From Ascarosepion bandense (lineage: Eukaryota > Mollusca > Cephalopoda > Sepiida > Sepiidae): DNA of 64,000 nucleotides. The stretch is taken from NCBI GenBank assembly GCA_037127315.1, contig JBBBDQ010001270.1, positions 2,112,501 to 2,176,500 of the forward strand, in the 5' to 3' direction. Below the pieces are notes generated by a model. It did no database searches. It saw only the letters and a program-made list of their open reading frames with translations, and was not told the origin of the DNA. Below are positions 1 through 9,861 of this stretch, piece by piece; the first letter of the stretch is position 1, and every line of letters starts with the position of its first letter. A program made the position numbers and the translations under genes.

Positions 1-55
1 TGATCCTTTTACGGCAGGCAACGGAAGACATCGAAACCAAACGATATTTCTTTCC

Positions 56-160
56 CAGTCGGTCGGGTTTCAATCCTGGGTAAAAAAGCAATCGGAGTCT
101 AACCGTACTGATGAGCTGTGATACGGCGAAACAGATCTGTCTGCGGATGACAATATATAT
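56..160 (+). mobile_element. Hammerhead/tRNA-like element, 3' part (copy H1)
   Basis: The copy starts inside the tRNA-like region (B-box-like ggtttcaatcc at 66-76), runs through a hammerhead ribozyme (97-151) and ends in a short (TA)n tract. The 5' half and A box seen in the copy at 55888-56195 are missing, so this is a 5'-truncated, probably non-autonomous copy. Confidence 0.7.
97..151 (+). ncRNA. Type I hammerhead ribozyme (H1)
   Basis: The core CTGATGA is at 108-114. Stem II is GCTG/CGGC (one G-U pair) closed by the loop TGATA. GAAA is at 128-131. Stem III is ACAG/CTGT with a 2-nt loop. The cleavage base is C141. Stem I pairs CCGTA with TGCGG and, beyond an internal loop, GTC with GAC. 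All invariant core bases are present, so it should self-cleave in RNA between 141 and 142. Confidence 0.85.
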
Positions 161-420
161 ATTTGGTATTTTGGGTTGCACCTTTTGCTGATGACCATGC
201 ATTCAGTTTTCTAAAAGTTTATTTGTAGTCCTTTTTTGTCACTCTCCACCGCTACCTTCTGTAGGAGGTCATGTAGTTTCCTGGAAGCAGTGGAAATGTG
301 GTTCTACAGAAGTATGCTGCGGATATCGTGGACTGAGCATGCAAGCAACGATGAGGTGTTGGAAAGAATGGCAACAAAAAGGAAATTAACAGTGAGCATC
401 AGGAAGAGACAACTGATGTA
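160..420. mobile_element. RTE LINE fragment with head-to-head inversion
   Basis: Bases 160-286 match the RTE family on the minus strand (palm/linker region). Bases 286-420 match the C-terminal region ([15 protein letters not shown]...) on the plus strand. The two pieces join head to head. Both share private variants with the copy at 2398-3186, so it belongs to the same young subfamily. A 5' inversion during target-primed integration is the simplest origin. Confidence 0.75.
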
Positions 421-435
421 TTTATATATATACAA

Positions 436-715
436 AAAATAAAATCGTCGGTGATGGTGGATTTTATAATATTTCAGTTTAAACAACCTCTCTGAAGATG
501 ACTCATGTGAGCCGAAATCTTAGAAGAAAACCAATAAATAATTATCCAAATGTTGGAGAATTTTTGTCTTTATTTTCAACTGAAATTAAAGCAAAAATAC
601 GACGTTTAGAACGGCTCATGATTAAACATAATAGACATTCATTGTCTCTTACATTTAACAACATATGTTTAGAAAATTACTTGCTGCCTCGATATACTAA
701 ATATATATATATATA
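436..715 (+). mobile_element. Penelope-like element 3' region
   Basis: Homologous to 39152-39548 and to the minus strand of 56817-57196, where the same sequence lies just downstream of a GIY-YIG reading frame, identifying it as the 3' non-coding end of a Penelope-like element. It includes a hairpin with CTGAAGA and CGAAA on its flanks (497-519) and ends in (TA)n. The short reading frame across it is not thought to be a protein. Confidence 0.6.
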
Positions 716-852
716 TATTGTCATCCGCAGACAGATCTGTTTCGCCGTATCACAGCTCATCAGTACGGTTAGACTCTGATTGCTTTTTTTTACTCAGGAT
801 TGAAACCCTACCGAAATGGCGTCAGTCGGTGACTCTACCCCTGGGCTATGGG
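716..852 (-). mobile_element. Hammerhead/tRNA-like element, 3' part (copy H2)
   Basis: Minus-strand copy with (TA)n tail, hammerhead (720-774) and tRNA-like segment up to the A-box region (gctatgggcg at 843-852). It abuts the plus-strand PLE fragment beginning at 849. Confidence 0.7.
720..774 (-). ncRNA. Type I hammerhead ribozyme (H2)
   Basis: Same 55-nt fold as H1, on the minus strand: CTGATGA core, stem II GCTG/CGGC, GAAA, palindromic stem III ACAG/CTGT, cleavage after C, stem I closed by GTC/GAC. No core base is altered. Confidence 0.85.
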
Positions 853-1170
853 CGTATATATTGGACATACTACCAACTCGCCCTCACGGCATCTTACATT
901 ACACTTAAATGACAATTCAAACATATTCCGACATTTAAGACAACACGTTTATCAACGCACACTTCTCAGGAAAACGCACGTTGAAAATACATGTATAATT
1001 AGACAAGAAAATAATAAACGAAAACTCAAAATCCTAAAAGCTATCTACATCAAACAGCTTAAACCTAGCTTAAATAAAATAAATTTTATATCTCTACTAA
1101 CATATTGCAATACCTGTAATCGGATCAAGAACCACACCACCACCATTTTGTCACCGTCTGCGGCCATTCG
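849..1170 (+). mobile_element. Penelope-like element, GIY-YIG endonuclease fragment
   Basis: The frame from 848 encodes GVYIGHTTNSPSRHLTLHL and, further on, ENNKRKLKILKAIYIKQLKP followed by SLNKINF. This is the GIY-YIG endonuclease domain that ends the single ORF of EN-positive Penelope-like retroelements: YIG motif, Arg helix, then an E-A-IYIK-PSLN-INF C-terminus. No reverse transcriptase part remains upstream. A (TA)n tract follows at about 1180-1200. Confidence 0.75.
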
Positions 1171-1246
1171 ACATGTTAATATATATATATATATATATAT
1201 TTATTATAAATTATGTTTTAGAACATGTACAATTTTTTTTATATAT

Positions 1247-1302
1247 CCACTACAAATAGTACATTTGTTTCGACATTGAAACTACAGTGTCTCATCAGGT
1301 GG
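1247..1302 (-). ncRNA. Second-type hammerhead ribozyme
   Basis: On the minus strand, CTGATGA (1292-1298) is followed by stem II GACA/TGTC with a 12-nt loop, GAAA, a 6-bp stem III ACAAAT/ATTTGT with a 5-nt loop, cleavage base A at 1251 (GUA triplet), and stem I CCAC/GTGG. It differs from the H-family fold in every helix. Upstream minus-strand sequence (1303-1590) looks like the 3' non-coding region of a PLE. Confidence 0.65.
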
Positions 1303-1695
1303 GGTGGACAGGAATGGAAAGCCTCTTTTCTTATATTTGGTCAGTTGTATGTGGCATGTTGGTGGAGGTTAGTGATAAGGGAATAAGTCTTGTGGATTGT
1401 CCGTTAGAATTTTGAAGAAAGTCGTGTTGGTAGTGAATATAGTTGATTAATGAGTGTCATGGAATTGTGTAGACAGATTTAACATTAGCAGATAGGATGT
1501 AAGTTTAATGATCTTGCGACTAAACTTTATCCTTTGGATTTCTTAGAGGAGCAGAGTAGGGAGGTGTAAGGGTTGAGGGATGAGATTGTATATATATATA
1601 TCCGAGTGAATAAGGAACGAAGAAAAAATTTATTTTTACAACGTCCAAAACATTAATTTAAAACATTGCTCGATATATAATATATAGAGCTGTGA

Positions 1696-1796
1696 ATATT
1701 TATTATAAATTATATTTTAGAACATGTACAATTTTATATATAAAATATGTATAAAAAATTGTACATGTTCTGAAATATAATTTATAATAAATATAT
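1696..1796. repeat. AT-rich palindrome carrying a PLE-tail duplicate
   Basis: Arms of about 42 bp (left 1696-1737, right 1754-1796) are near-perfect inverted repeats. Each contains the same segment seen at 1200-1235 (ttagaacatgtacaattt), next to the hammerhead at 1247-1302. This suggests tail-to-tail insertion or fold-back of that element. A (TG)n tract follows at 1799-1815. Confidence 0.65.
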
Positions 1797-1889
1797 ATAA
1801 GTGTGTGTGTGTGTATAAAAATCACCGCCATTTCACTTTCATGTAAATCGACGTTTTAAAATGTAAGCAACTGATTTTTTTTATGTGCC

Positions 1890-3575
1890 ATACTCCTTCA
1901 GAACGTAAGCGATGATAGCTTTCCAAAATTTCGTCTCCTTTTTCAGCTCTTAATAAATTATCGTCCTGTTATCTCACCTAAAACCTTGATCCGCCATCCA
2001 TTTACTAAAGTTCGCTTGTTCAGTTATACGTTGTTGTTTTTTTACATCTTGCATATCACGTGAGTTTCAAATTTTCTAAACCCTCTTTCTTCAATATTTG
2101 CCCGACAAATTTCAACTTCCTGTTGTTAAATATAAGACCACTTTTAGTTTCCATTTTCTGTAAAACTTTATCGTTGCTCATATGTTTTGGTCTATGGTGT
2201 CCATAACATCTACCTGTAGAACTACATATTTTATTTATTTATTTATTTATTTTTTTTTGTTATTTCAAGTTTTGTTCTCCAACTGTGAAGAGATTGTGTA
2301 GCATTCACTACCATATAAGAGGATTGATATTACGTAAGAATTTTGTACACTTTTCTTTGTTTCTAATGGAATTGATTTTGTTTCGTAATACTGCTTATTG
2401 CAGACACGGAAAGGAAACTACAAGACCTCCTACAGAAGGTAGCGGTGGAGAGTGACAAAAAAGGACTACAAATAAACTTTTAGAAAACTGAATGCATGGT
2501 CATCAGCAAAAGGTGCAACCCAAAATGCCAAATACAGGTGGGGGAAACCAGTATCAAGCAAGTACAAACATTTAAATACCGAGGAAGTGTTCTAACAGGA
2601 GATGGAAAGTGCGATACAGAGATCAGAAGGCGAATTGGCATGGCAAAGGACGCGTTCCAGAAGCTGAGCAAAGTACTAACACAGGAAAATTTCACTAGAA
2701 ACAAAGAAAAGAGTGCTGGATTGCTATGTGATGTCAGTTCTTCAATACGGCAGTGAATGCTGGACAATATCATCGAAAATGAGGACAAAACTGGAAGCAG
2801 CGGAAATGTGGTTCTACAGAAGGATGCTGCGGATATCGTGGACTGAGCATACAAGCAACGATGAGGTGTTGGAAAGAATGGCAACAAAAAGGAAATTAAT
2901 ACTGAGCATCAGGAAGAGACAACTGATGTGATCCTGGGACAGGCAATGAGGAAGGAGAGCTTGGAGAACCTGATACTGACTGACCAGATAGAAAGAAAGG
3001 GAGACAGAAGAAGGCAGCGGATAACATATTTTGCAGGGCCTGATCAGGTGGATAACTGAATGGGTGTTGCCAGGAGTAACAGGAGCAAACATACTAAGAA
3101 CCACAAGGGATAGGGAGATGTGGAGAACCATGATCGCCTACGTCCTGGAGGGACAGGGCACATAGAAGAAGAAGAAGAAGAAGAAGAATACTGCTTAACG
3201 TTTGGAAGGCATTATTCTTTTTATTCCAAACAGTCTTTGAATTTCAGTGTCGCACTTTCCATCCGCTGCTAAATGACTTCGCAGATATTTAAATTTTGGG
3301 GCTAGTTTGATTTTCGTATATCCAATTTGAATGCTAGGGCCGTTCCTTTTGCTGGCAACCATGAATTCTGACTTCTTGTAATTAATGTTTAGCCCTTCCT
3401 TTCTTCTCGTTTTTCTTTACTACCTTCCGTTAGAGTTCTTGTAACTTCCTTTCCGCGTTTTCTATAAACATTCTGTTTTTCTGCATCATTCATGTCGTTA
3501 TGATTATGGCCACCCATAAAGAATGAATCCGGCGAAAAGATCTATCCTTGTCTTACACCCCTTTCTATGTTTATA
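1890..3575 (-). mobile_element. Old RTE-clade LINE copy, interrupted
   Basis: Diverged minus-strand RTE. Its 3' end is near 1890 (ccttcagaacgtaagcgatg, equivalent to the ccttcaggacgtaggcgatc end of other copies). Its body runs through 2386, resumes at 3198 and ends near 3575 in the palm region (cttgtcttacaccc). Positions 2398-3186 are a younger RTE inserted in the opposite direction. No long open frame survives. Confidence 0.7.
2398..3186 (+). mobile_element. Young RTE-clade LINE, 5'-truncated, with 11-bp TSD
   Basis: Encodes the end of the reverse transcriptase and the C-terminal region ([20 protein letters not shown], then ECWTISSKM and [19 protein letters not shown]) in slightly shifted frames. 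It ends ggcacatag followed by (GAA)n. Perfect direct repeats AATACTGCTTA at 2387-2397 and 3187-3197 are its target-site duplication, and the target is the older antisense RTE. It is about 790 bp of an element normally over 3 kb. Confidence 0.85.
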
Positions 3576-4000
3576 TGTATTTAACATGTTTGTGGCTTTA
3601 AATAACCTACAAAGTGTTGCTAAATAGTAAAAATCGAATAAATAAAAAGCATACTATCTTCCGGACATTATTATTGGGGAAAAGTATCGGCACCCTACCC
3701 GTAGGTATGCCAATAAACCTCCATCGAAGATTAATCTATTTGAATTGCTTTGTTTAAATCTTTATACATTCACTGTTTATAATATATTAAGAGGCATGAA
3801 TAACCACGCCATGAAAAAATGCGGAAGGCAAAATGAAAAAAAATATTTGGTATGGGAGCCGAAAAGTATACAAATGCAATTTTGGTGCGTTTTTATGAGA
3901 AAAAAATTCCTCTGAATTCGACTACAGTCATCATGTTTGTGCATTTTGATTCTACAAACGTTTACAAGGAATTGCTCTAATAAATAATTCCTTTTGTTTT
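3576..4000. other. Unassigned AT-rich intronic sequence
   Basis: No gene, ribozyme or recognisable repeat seen in this stretch on either strand. Confidence 0.5.
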
Positions 4001-4405
4001 TAATTTCACCCGAAGCAAGGCGGTACCGCCAATGATGTGCAGGGGTCTACATAAGAAAGTAAAATTTTAAGCGGGAGGAGAGCGTAGAGAAAGACGAATC
4101 AGTTACAGATGGTGTCCGAGAAAGGGCAAGAGAAGAATGGGAATACAGGTGTGATGACAGCTGCGAAGGTAGAGTAAAAAAGGAAAAGAACAATATACAA
4201 GGCGTGAAGTAGAAAATACAGGCGAAAGACTGGAATCAATCGAATAAGAGATGGGAATTGACATTGCATTTAAATTCCCACAGGCGGGAAGTGCGAGAAG
4301 AGAAACTGAAAATAGAAGTATCGGCTGCATTTGATAGATTTAACTTTGAAAGCGTGGGGCCTTGTTGCTAGTCTGGTTGCTCGAGTAAATTCTTATGGAG
4401 TGGGG
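4001..4405 (-). mobile_element. LINE-J (Jockey/CR1-like) 3' fragment
   Basis: Minus-strand 3' end of the second LINE family. The tail signature is at 4008-4055 (caccccgagcaaggcgg-type sequence, then a gcagggg motif), followed by reversed coding sequence. The coding part lacks about 45 bp compared with the copy at 14023-14795. Confidence 0.7.
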
Positions 4406-4502
4406 GGGGGTCTATGCAAAAGCATTTGACTGTAGTTCAATTTCCGTTTCAATGTATTTCAGTTGATATTGAATAATAATCTTTCTCTCTCTTTCTTTTT
4501 AC

Positions 4503-5360
4503 AACAGGCAACCTCTCCTGCCTCCCATAAGCATGGACCAAGCGATTCTCCCGGACAGTAATACACTACGCCTCCTCAGACTTACCCTGTCCTAAGACCT
4601 CAAATGGAACCACTATATTGAATCCACAGCAAAATCTACTGCTAAGAAGGTTGGGTCACTATGTCGATCCAGGATGTTTTTTCCACCTGAATCCATCCTG
4701 CATATATACAAGTCAACCATCCGTCCGTGCATGGAGTACTGCTGCCATTTATGGTCAGGTGCCCATGCCGTTCTCCTCAGTGTTCTTGACAGGCTCCAAA
4801 GGAGAGTCTGTAATGTGATAGGTACTGATCTGGCGACTCGACTGCAGCCACTTCCCCACCGTCGAAATGTGGCCTCCCTTTGTCTGTTCTATAAATACTT
4901 TCATGGCTTCTGCTCAGACGAACTTAAGTCACTGATGCCTCCTCAACAGGTGTTTACTCGTGCAACCAAACTAGCAACTGGGTCCCACCCATTCACACTC
5001 AGGTTAGCTAAATGCAGACGACAATTCTACTCCTGCAGCCTCTTCTCTCGCACTTCCCGCCTGTGGAACTCACTCCCGTATTCTTGCTTTCCTGACGGCT
5101 AAAACCTCCAGAAATTTAAATGCAAAGTCAATACTCATCTACTAACCACTGGACTCTAGCTCTCTCTCCACCCCTGTATAACCTTCCCTTTCTCTCCACC
5201 TATGTATGTCATCGCACCTGCTTTCTCAGCTTTCTATTGTTCCTTTCTAACTAGTTTGTACTCCTCACTCTTTTCTAATTTGTCTTTTTACATTTATGTA
5301 GCCCCCTGCGCATCAGTGGCGTTTCTGCCTTGCTCGGGGTGAAATGATTAAAAAAAAAAT
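4503..5360 (+). mobile_element. LINE-J C-terminal and 3' end copy
   Basis: A 142-codon open stretch (4674-5102) encodes ILHIYKSTIRPCMEYCCHLW, then LDRLQRRVCNVIG, HRRNVASLCLFYKYFHG and SRTSRLWNSLPYSCFPDG. This is the conserved region after the reverse transcriptase in Jockey/CR1-group LINEs. The 3' end gtagccccctgcgcatcagt leads to a tgattaaaaaaaaaa tail. It sits head to head with the copy at 4001-4405. 5' truncated; clade not settled. Confidence 0.75.
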
Positions 5361-5417
5361 GTATCACATTCTCTTCATACGAATCTATCTAATTCTCCTC
5401 ATAATAATCTATCTTAG

Positions 5418-5706
5418 TAAAGTGACATCCATGATATACGCTAAGGTAATCGAGACATGAATGACTGGGCAGAAGATTTCTCCACAGTAGGTTGCCATTA
5501 CTTTCTGTGGTAGACCGGTTGCCAGCCAAGGCTGTAGAACCCAATCTGTTCTGCTATTGAACCGATAGCTTGAGAGAGAAGAGAGCGATTAATACCTTTC
5601 CCAAGAGTATTTGCTCGTAAGTGAATGCAACGAATTCAACTGGAATTCGAACTCGCTTCCCCAATTTATTGTTACGAGCCGATATCCACTGCACCAGAAC
5701 GTACAC
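5418..5706 (-). mobile_element. tRNA-derived SINE (Ceph-SINE-like), nearly full length
   Basis: This is the most frequent SINE here. Forward order is a tRNA-like head (A-box tggtgcagtgg, B-box gagttcgaattcc), a conserved centre (ggcaaccagtctaccgcaga) and a tail ending atggcacttaactgactga. This minus-strand copy has all three parts with scattered substitutions. A central domain shared between SINEs recalls the Ceph-SINEs of squid and cuttlefish; the link is by resemblance only. Confidence 0.8.
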
Positions 5707-5801
5707 CTAATAATCTATATAGCTATCTAGAAATCTGTTTTTTCATTATTTTTCTGCCTATCTATTTATCTAGCTAAATAGCTGATTCATATTTTTCATT
5801 C

Positions 5802-5804
<3 letters not shown>

Positions 5805-5873
<69 letters not shown>

Positions 5874-5892
5874 CTATCTATCTATCTATCTG
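5805..5892. repeat. (TA)n-(TG)n-(ATCT)n microsatellite
   Basis: (TA)n to 5820, (TG)25 at 5821-5870, then a short (ATCT)n run. Confidence 0.95.
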
Positions 5893-6162
5893 GACACCTC
5901 GACGTGGTGTAATGGTTAGCAAGCTTGTCTCGCTAGAATTGTTACAGCTGAGTAGTGAGTTCGATTCTCACTGGGTACCACATGCATTCGGCCCTTCGCC
6001 ACTCCTATGCTACGCTTAGGAGAAAAAGGCCACCTCGACGTGGTGTAATGGTTAGCAAACTCGTTTCGATAGAGCCTGTTACATCTGAGTAGTGAGTTCA
6101 ATCCTCATAGGGTACCCCAGACTTTCGGGCTTGTGCCACATTTAAGCTATGCTTAGAAAAGC

Positions 6163-6165
<3 letters not shown>
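5893..6165 (+). mobile_element. Dimeric tRNA-like SINE
   Basis: Two head-to-tail units of about 135 bp (5893-6029, 6030-6165), each with an A-box-like tggtgtaatggttagcaa and a B-box-like gagttcgattctc, separated by cacctcgacgtgg. The second unit runs into the (ATCT)n array. A third, diverged unit is at 40188-40320. The anticodon region is not tRNA-like enough for a functional tRNA. Confidence 0.7.
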
Positions 6166-6209
<44 letters not shown>

Positions 6210-6232
6210 ATCCATCTATCTATCTAGTCCAT

Positions 6233-6279
<47 letters not shown>

Positions 6280-6290
6280 CAGTCCATTCA

Positions 6291-6331
<41 letters not shown>

Positions 6332-6340
6332 CAGTTCTAT

Positions 6341-6371
<31 letters not shown>

Positions 6372-6383
6372 CAGTTCTATTCA

Positions 6384-6432
<49 letters not shown>

Positions 6433-6444
6433 CAGTTCTATTCA

Positions 6445-6501
<57 letters not shown>

Positions 6502-6513
6502 CAGTTCTATTCA

Positions 6514-6550
<37 letters not shown>

Positions 6551-6559
6551 CAGTTCTAT

Positions 6560-6625
<66 letters not shown>
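6164..6625. repeat. Long interrupted (ATCT)n array
   Basis: About 460 bp of tetranucleotide repeat broken at intervals by ctcagttctattcat-type spacers. The spacers themselves recur, so blocks of repeat plus spacer have been duplicated. The SIYLSIYL reading frame across it is an artefact. Confidence 0.95.
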
Positions 6626-7227
6626 CTAGCCTGTTCATTTACTGATCTATCACGCCGTATCATTTCTTCAGTAGAATGTTTGTAATTATCCTTGAGTGTG
6701 AGTTCTTTTTTGTTTTGTTTTTTTTCGCAACGGACTTGTTTCAAATATGCGAGCAACCACGTTTTCCCGAACATCGGTTCAACTCATTATTAATACCACT
6801 TCGCTTCCTACAAAAGAAATTTACTTCTGTTTTCAACCGAATCTTCCGTTTTATTCACTTCTTTATTGGCCGCAAGGCATTTCAATCTTCACTTCTTATC
6901 AACGCTTGTCTTTATTGCTTCGCTCTGGTGAGGCAGAAAAGAAACCGATTGAATATTCATATAATTAATACTTCGATTAGCATTATCAAAGCGGCTAATC
7001 GATTTTGTCGTTTTTCTCTATCGAGCAGATAACGTCATTAAAAAAGTTTTATTTCATTTTCCTGCGTTGTTAAACGTTCGTATTTTAAATTTAAATTCGC
7101 GAATGTCGAAACCATGTCTGATCGTCACGAATGATGTTTCTGTTTTCTAGGAATTATTAGTTTAATTCTTAGCATTTTTAAGAATGTTTCCTGTATACCA
7201 TTTACAAAATGAGACATTATACACTGA
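6626..7227. other. Unassigned intronic sequence
   Basis: Moderately AT-rich. Two overlapping short reading frames (6676-7032, 6747-6968) show no domain and no splice signals in either direction. Nothing else seen. Confidence 0.4.
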
Positions 7228-7265
<38 letters not shown>

Positions 7266-7575
7266 TAATAATAATAATAAGAGTTGTGCCAGTGATAGTA
7301 GGTGCACTTGGAATGATAAAAAATGGAACAAAACAACACATTGAAAGAATCCCTGGAAACCCCAGCTTAAGAGATATACAAAAAATTGTCTTATTAAGTA
7401 CAGCCCACACACTAAGGAAAACGTTATCTATGTAATGCTGGGGATGATAGGGAAGATAGAAAAACATGAAATGGAGTCATAACAACACGCCACTACCTGC
7501 CTTAGGTCTCCCCGCAGACTTGGTTGGTAGTGAGACCAAAGCAGAAATCGAAATATGATGAAAGATGACATAATA
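7228..7575 (+). mobile_element. R2/R4-type LINE, 5'-truncated copy in a TAA repeat
   Basis: A (TAA)n tract (7228-7280) runs directly into the last codons of the element, encoding VVPVIVGALGMIKNGTKQHI, then IPGNPSLRDIQKIVLLSTAH. The 3' UTR is shared with 18580-18722. An ataataacaataat remnant lies at the 3' edge, so the copy is embedded in TAA-type sequence on both sides. Better preserved than the long copy in its last 50 codons. Confidence 0.75.
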
Positions 7576-7650
7576 ACAATAATACATTACACACTGAAAA
7601 GCGCACTTATTTTCCATAGTGCATTTAGATGAATATTCTCAATTAATCAG

Positions 7651-7740
7651 TCAGTCAGTTAAGTGCCATACGTGAAACACGCTTGGGCGATCATGTCTCG
7701 AAAGAGACAAGACTGACTAGGCAGAAGATTATGGAAGTAA
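7651..7740 (-). mobile_element. SINE tail fragment (Ceph-SINE-like)
   Basis: Only the 3' end of the common SINE on the minus strand (tcagttaagtgccatacgtg to gactaggcagaagatta). Confidence 0.8.
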
Positions 7741-7852
7741 TGTGTGGCTGATTTATTTTATTAAAATAATTTCCATTTTTTTTATATGTTTAGCGCCAAA
7801 CTTTTAGCTTTTCAGTGGTTTTACTGATAAAATGCATTTTGGCAAGCAGGTT

Positions 7853-7867
7853 TTATATATCTATATC

Positions 7868-7909
<42 letters not shown>

Positions 7910-7910
7910 A
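7853..7910. repeat. (TA)n-(TG)n microsatellite
   Basis: Simple dinucleotide tract. Confidence 0.9.
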
Positions 7911-8125
7911 AGAAATAATGAATTTTTCTTTATTAATATAAAATAATTTATCACGTTATTTTTAGTTCATACTTATATTTAAGTAGACACTGTTTATTTA
8001 TTAAAAAGCATATTTATTTATTTTGGTCTACCGGTCTTAATATTAGAGACATCCTATAAAAAATATTTCAATGCGAGACAACTTTTCAAAAAAAAAAATT
8101 ACACAGAGATGTCAGTATTACGTGG

Positions 8126-8362
8126 TTTTTGAAGTTCTTGGTTTATTTGATGAGGAAAGAAGGCTTGGAGAATCTGATACTCACAGGCCATATAGAGAGA
8201 GAGAAAGAGAGAGAGAGGGGAAAGCAGTGGATACCATTTTTGAAGGGCTTGAGTAAGTGGATGGCAGAGCGGGCTTTGGGTGCGGTAGCAGGATCAAGCG
8301 TACGAAGAGCCACCAGGGACGTGGAAAGCATAATCGACTACGTTTAAGGGAATATGGCAAAG
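8126..8362 (+). mobile_element. RTE LINE C-terminal fragment
   Basis: Encodes [19 protein letters not shown], then a Glu/Arg-rich stretch expanded by a GA repeat, KGLSKWMAERALG and RRATRDVESIIDYV. These match the last 70 residues of the RTE copies here (compare 51480-51715). The usual GAA tail is reduced to gagaagaagatt. Confidence 0.75.
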
Positions 8363-8424
8363 AGAGAAGAAGATTATTGTCTGGTGTACTTTATTTCCTG
8401 TTTTTAGATACAGAAACACGGGGT

Positions 8425-8965
8425 GATTTATACTCAAGAAAATACACGAGGGTGTATTATACTCAAGAAAATACACGGGGTGAATTATACACAAGAAAAT
8501 AACTTAGGTCGTATACACTAGAAAATACGTTAGGTCTTATGCACAAAAAATACGTCAGGTCTTATACGCAAGAGAAAACGTTAGGTCGTCTATTTAAAGA
8601 AAACGTTAGATCTTATGGACCAATAAATACGTTAAGTCTTTTACACAGGATATCGACTCGGATCGAGAAATCGGGGAGCCGAGTTCGAATTCCAGCTGAA
8701 TTCATTGCATTCACTTACGCTCAAATACTCTTGGGAAAGGTATTAATCCGTCTATTCCTTCCAGTTATGGGTTAAATAACAGGACAGATTGGGTTCTATA
8801 GCCTTGGTCGGCAACCAGTCTACCGAAGAAAGAAATGACAACCTACTGCAGGATAATCTTCTGCCCAGTCAGTCATGTCTCTTTCGAGACATGATCGCCC
8901 AATCGTGAATCACGTATGGCACTTAACTGACTGATTTTTACACAAGAAGATACGTTAGAACTTAC
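8425..8965. repeat. Minisatellite abutting the exon splice donor
   Basis: About seven diverged units of 26-30 bp around acaagaaaatacgttaggtc run from 8425 to about 8648. A SINE (8650-8932) interrupts the array. A last unit (acacaagaagatacgttaga, 8940-8959) continues straight into the splice donor of the exon at 8966. Confidence 0.7.
8650..8932 (+). mobile_element. tRNA-derived SINE (Ceph-SINE-like)
   Basis: Plus-strand copy lacking the first ~20 bases of the head. TTTTACACA-type sequence on both sides (8639-8648 and 8935-8944) fits a target-site duplication within the minisatellite. The SINE lies only 33 bp from the exon edge. Confidence 0.85.
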
Positions 8966-9198
8966 CGGTACATGGAAGAGAGTAGGCTGAATCCATTTTC
9001 TCGCCTTCTAAGTAGCAGTTAAATTTTTGTTGCCAAAATTCTTTGAACCATGGATTGCGACTGTTATTGTGTGGCCGTAAGTTTAGGAAATGCCGATCAA
9101 AATATCTGATTGGCGGCGAATAGAGTTTAATGGATATTCCTCCGGCAGCTTCTTCCATATTGTGTTTTACGACATCCGGTCGAGTCGCCCAACCGTCA
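8966..9198 (-). CDS. mGluR: Metabotropic glutamate receptor, ligand-binding-domain exon
   Basis: Internal exon of 233 bp, phase 2 at the acceptor (tttccag at its edge) and phase 1 at the donor (G|GTAAGT). It encodes DGWATRPDVV, then EEAAGGISIKLYSPP, RYFDRHFLNLRP, SRNPWFKEFWQQKFNCYLEG and ends PCT plus one base. In mGluR1/5 the matching segment follows LIGS and includes DGWADR, GGITIKLQSP, NPWFxEFWQxxFxC. The Asp and Arg equivalent to D318 and R323 of mGluR1, which contact glutamate, are kept; the Asp between them is Thr here. The protein is a class C GPCR, acting at the cell surface in glutamate signalling. It joins in frame to the exon at 40951-41197. Later exons (rest of this domain, Cys-rich and seven-helix regions) lie beyond the window. 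Group I assignment is by eye. Confidence 0.92.
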
Positions 9199-9352
9199 CT
9201 GGAAAGGAAGAATAAGAAAAACGTTAGTCGGTACGAAAAAAAATGTTTATTGAGACAGGTTACGACTTTTTCATAGATATGAGAGTTTTAAGCTGAAAAA
9301 AAAGAAAAAAAGGTATTGACATTTGAGTGCTAAGCATGCGTCAGTTTCTTTA

Positions 9353-9574
9353 TGTTATAGTGGAGCATCCTGCCATAGAATACTCTAGAATATAAGAAAC
9401 GGTGACAAGCGGTACGAGAGGGAGAACAAACGTTTTAAGCAAAGGCATTCACTATTTGATAGTTTATTCCGCTCCTACTCGTTGACTGCTTATCAGTATC
9501 TTATTGTTAATTGTACCTTAGTACAATAAATCCATTATATCGTATTCCTGTGTTGAGTACCATTCTTCAACTAA
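9353..9574 (+). repeat. Possible solo LTR
   Basis: Starts TGTTATAGTGG, has a TATA-like gaatataagaaac and an AATAAA (9525-9530) followed by a short T-rich stretch, and is flanked by TCTTTA at 9347-9352 and 9575-9580. The 3' end does not finish in the usual CA, so the boundaries are uncertain. 9583-9860 holds nothing recognisable. Confidence 0.35.
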
Positions 9575-9861
9575 TCTTTACACTGATATTCCTTTCCGGG
9601 ATATATCAGTTTATCTTCTATTGTGCTGTCTCCTTTCTCGTTGCTCCTGACCTTAGAAACCTTTGTGGTTCTGCCATCCATTAACGCAAACTCGTCAGGT
9701 AGGGTTTCCTCTGCCTTACTGCAGTCCCTTTTACCCTCTCTATATATATCCCTTGAGTGTCAAACTCTCCAAAAGCTCCTTCTGAATTCTGTCGAAAAAT
9801 TTTCACGTCTCTCTTTCTGATTGTAAGTATACGTGTCATTTTTATTTTTCTGGTGCAGTAG

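Noticed and set aside
497..530. CTGAAGA-hairpin-CGAAA as an active hammerhead
   Set aside because: Stem III and a cleavage site after a UH could not be drawn; kept only as a hammerhead-like motif.
848..1279. 143-codon frame as a host gene
   Set aside because: The conserved part is PLE GIY-YIG and the rest runs through (TA)n.
5893..6165. Pair of tRNA genes
   Set aside because: A and B boxes are present but acceptor and anticodon stems do not fold; the two units have SINE-like tails.
6149..6685. 178-codon frame reading SIYLSIYL
   Set aside because: Pure (ATCT)n translation.
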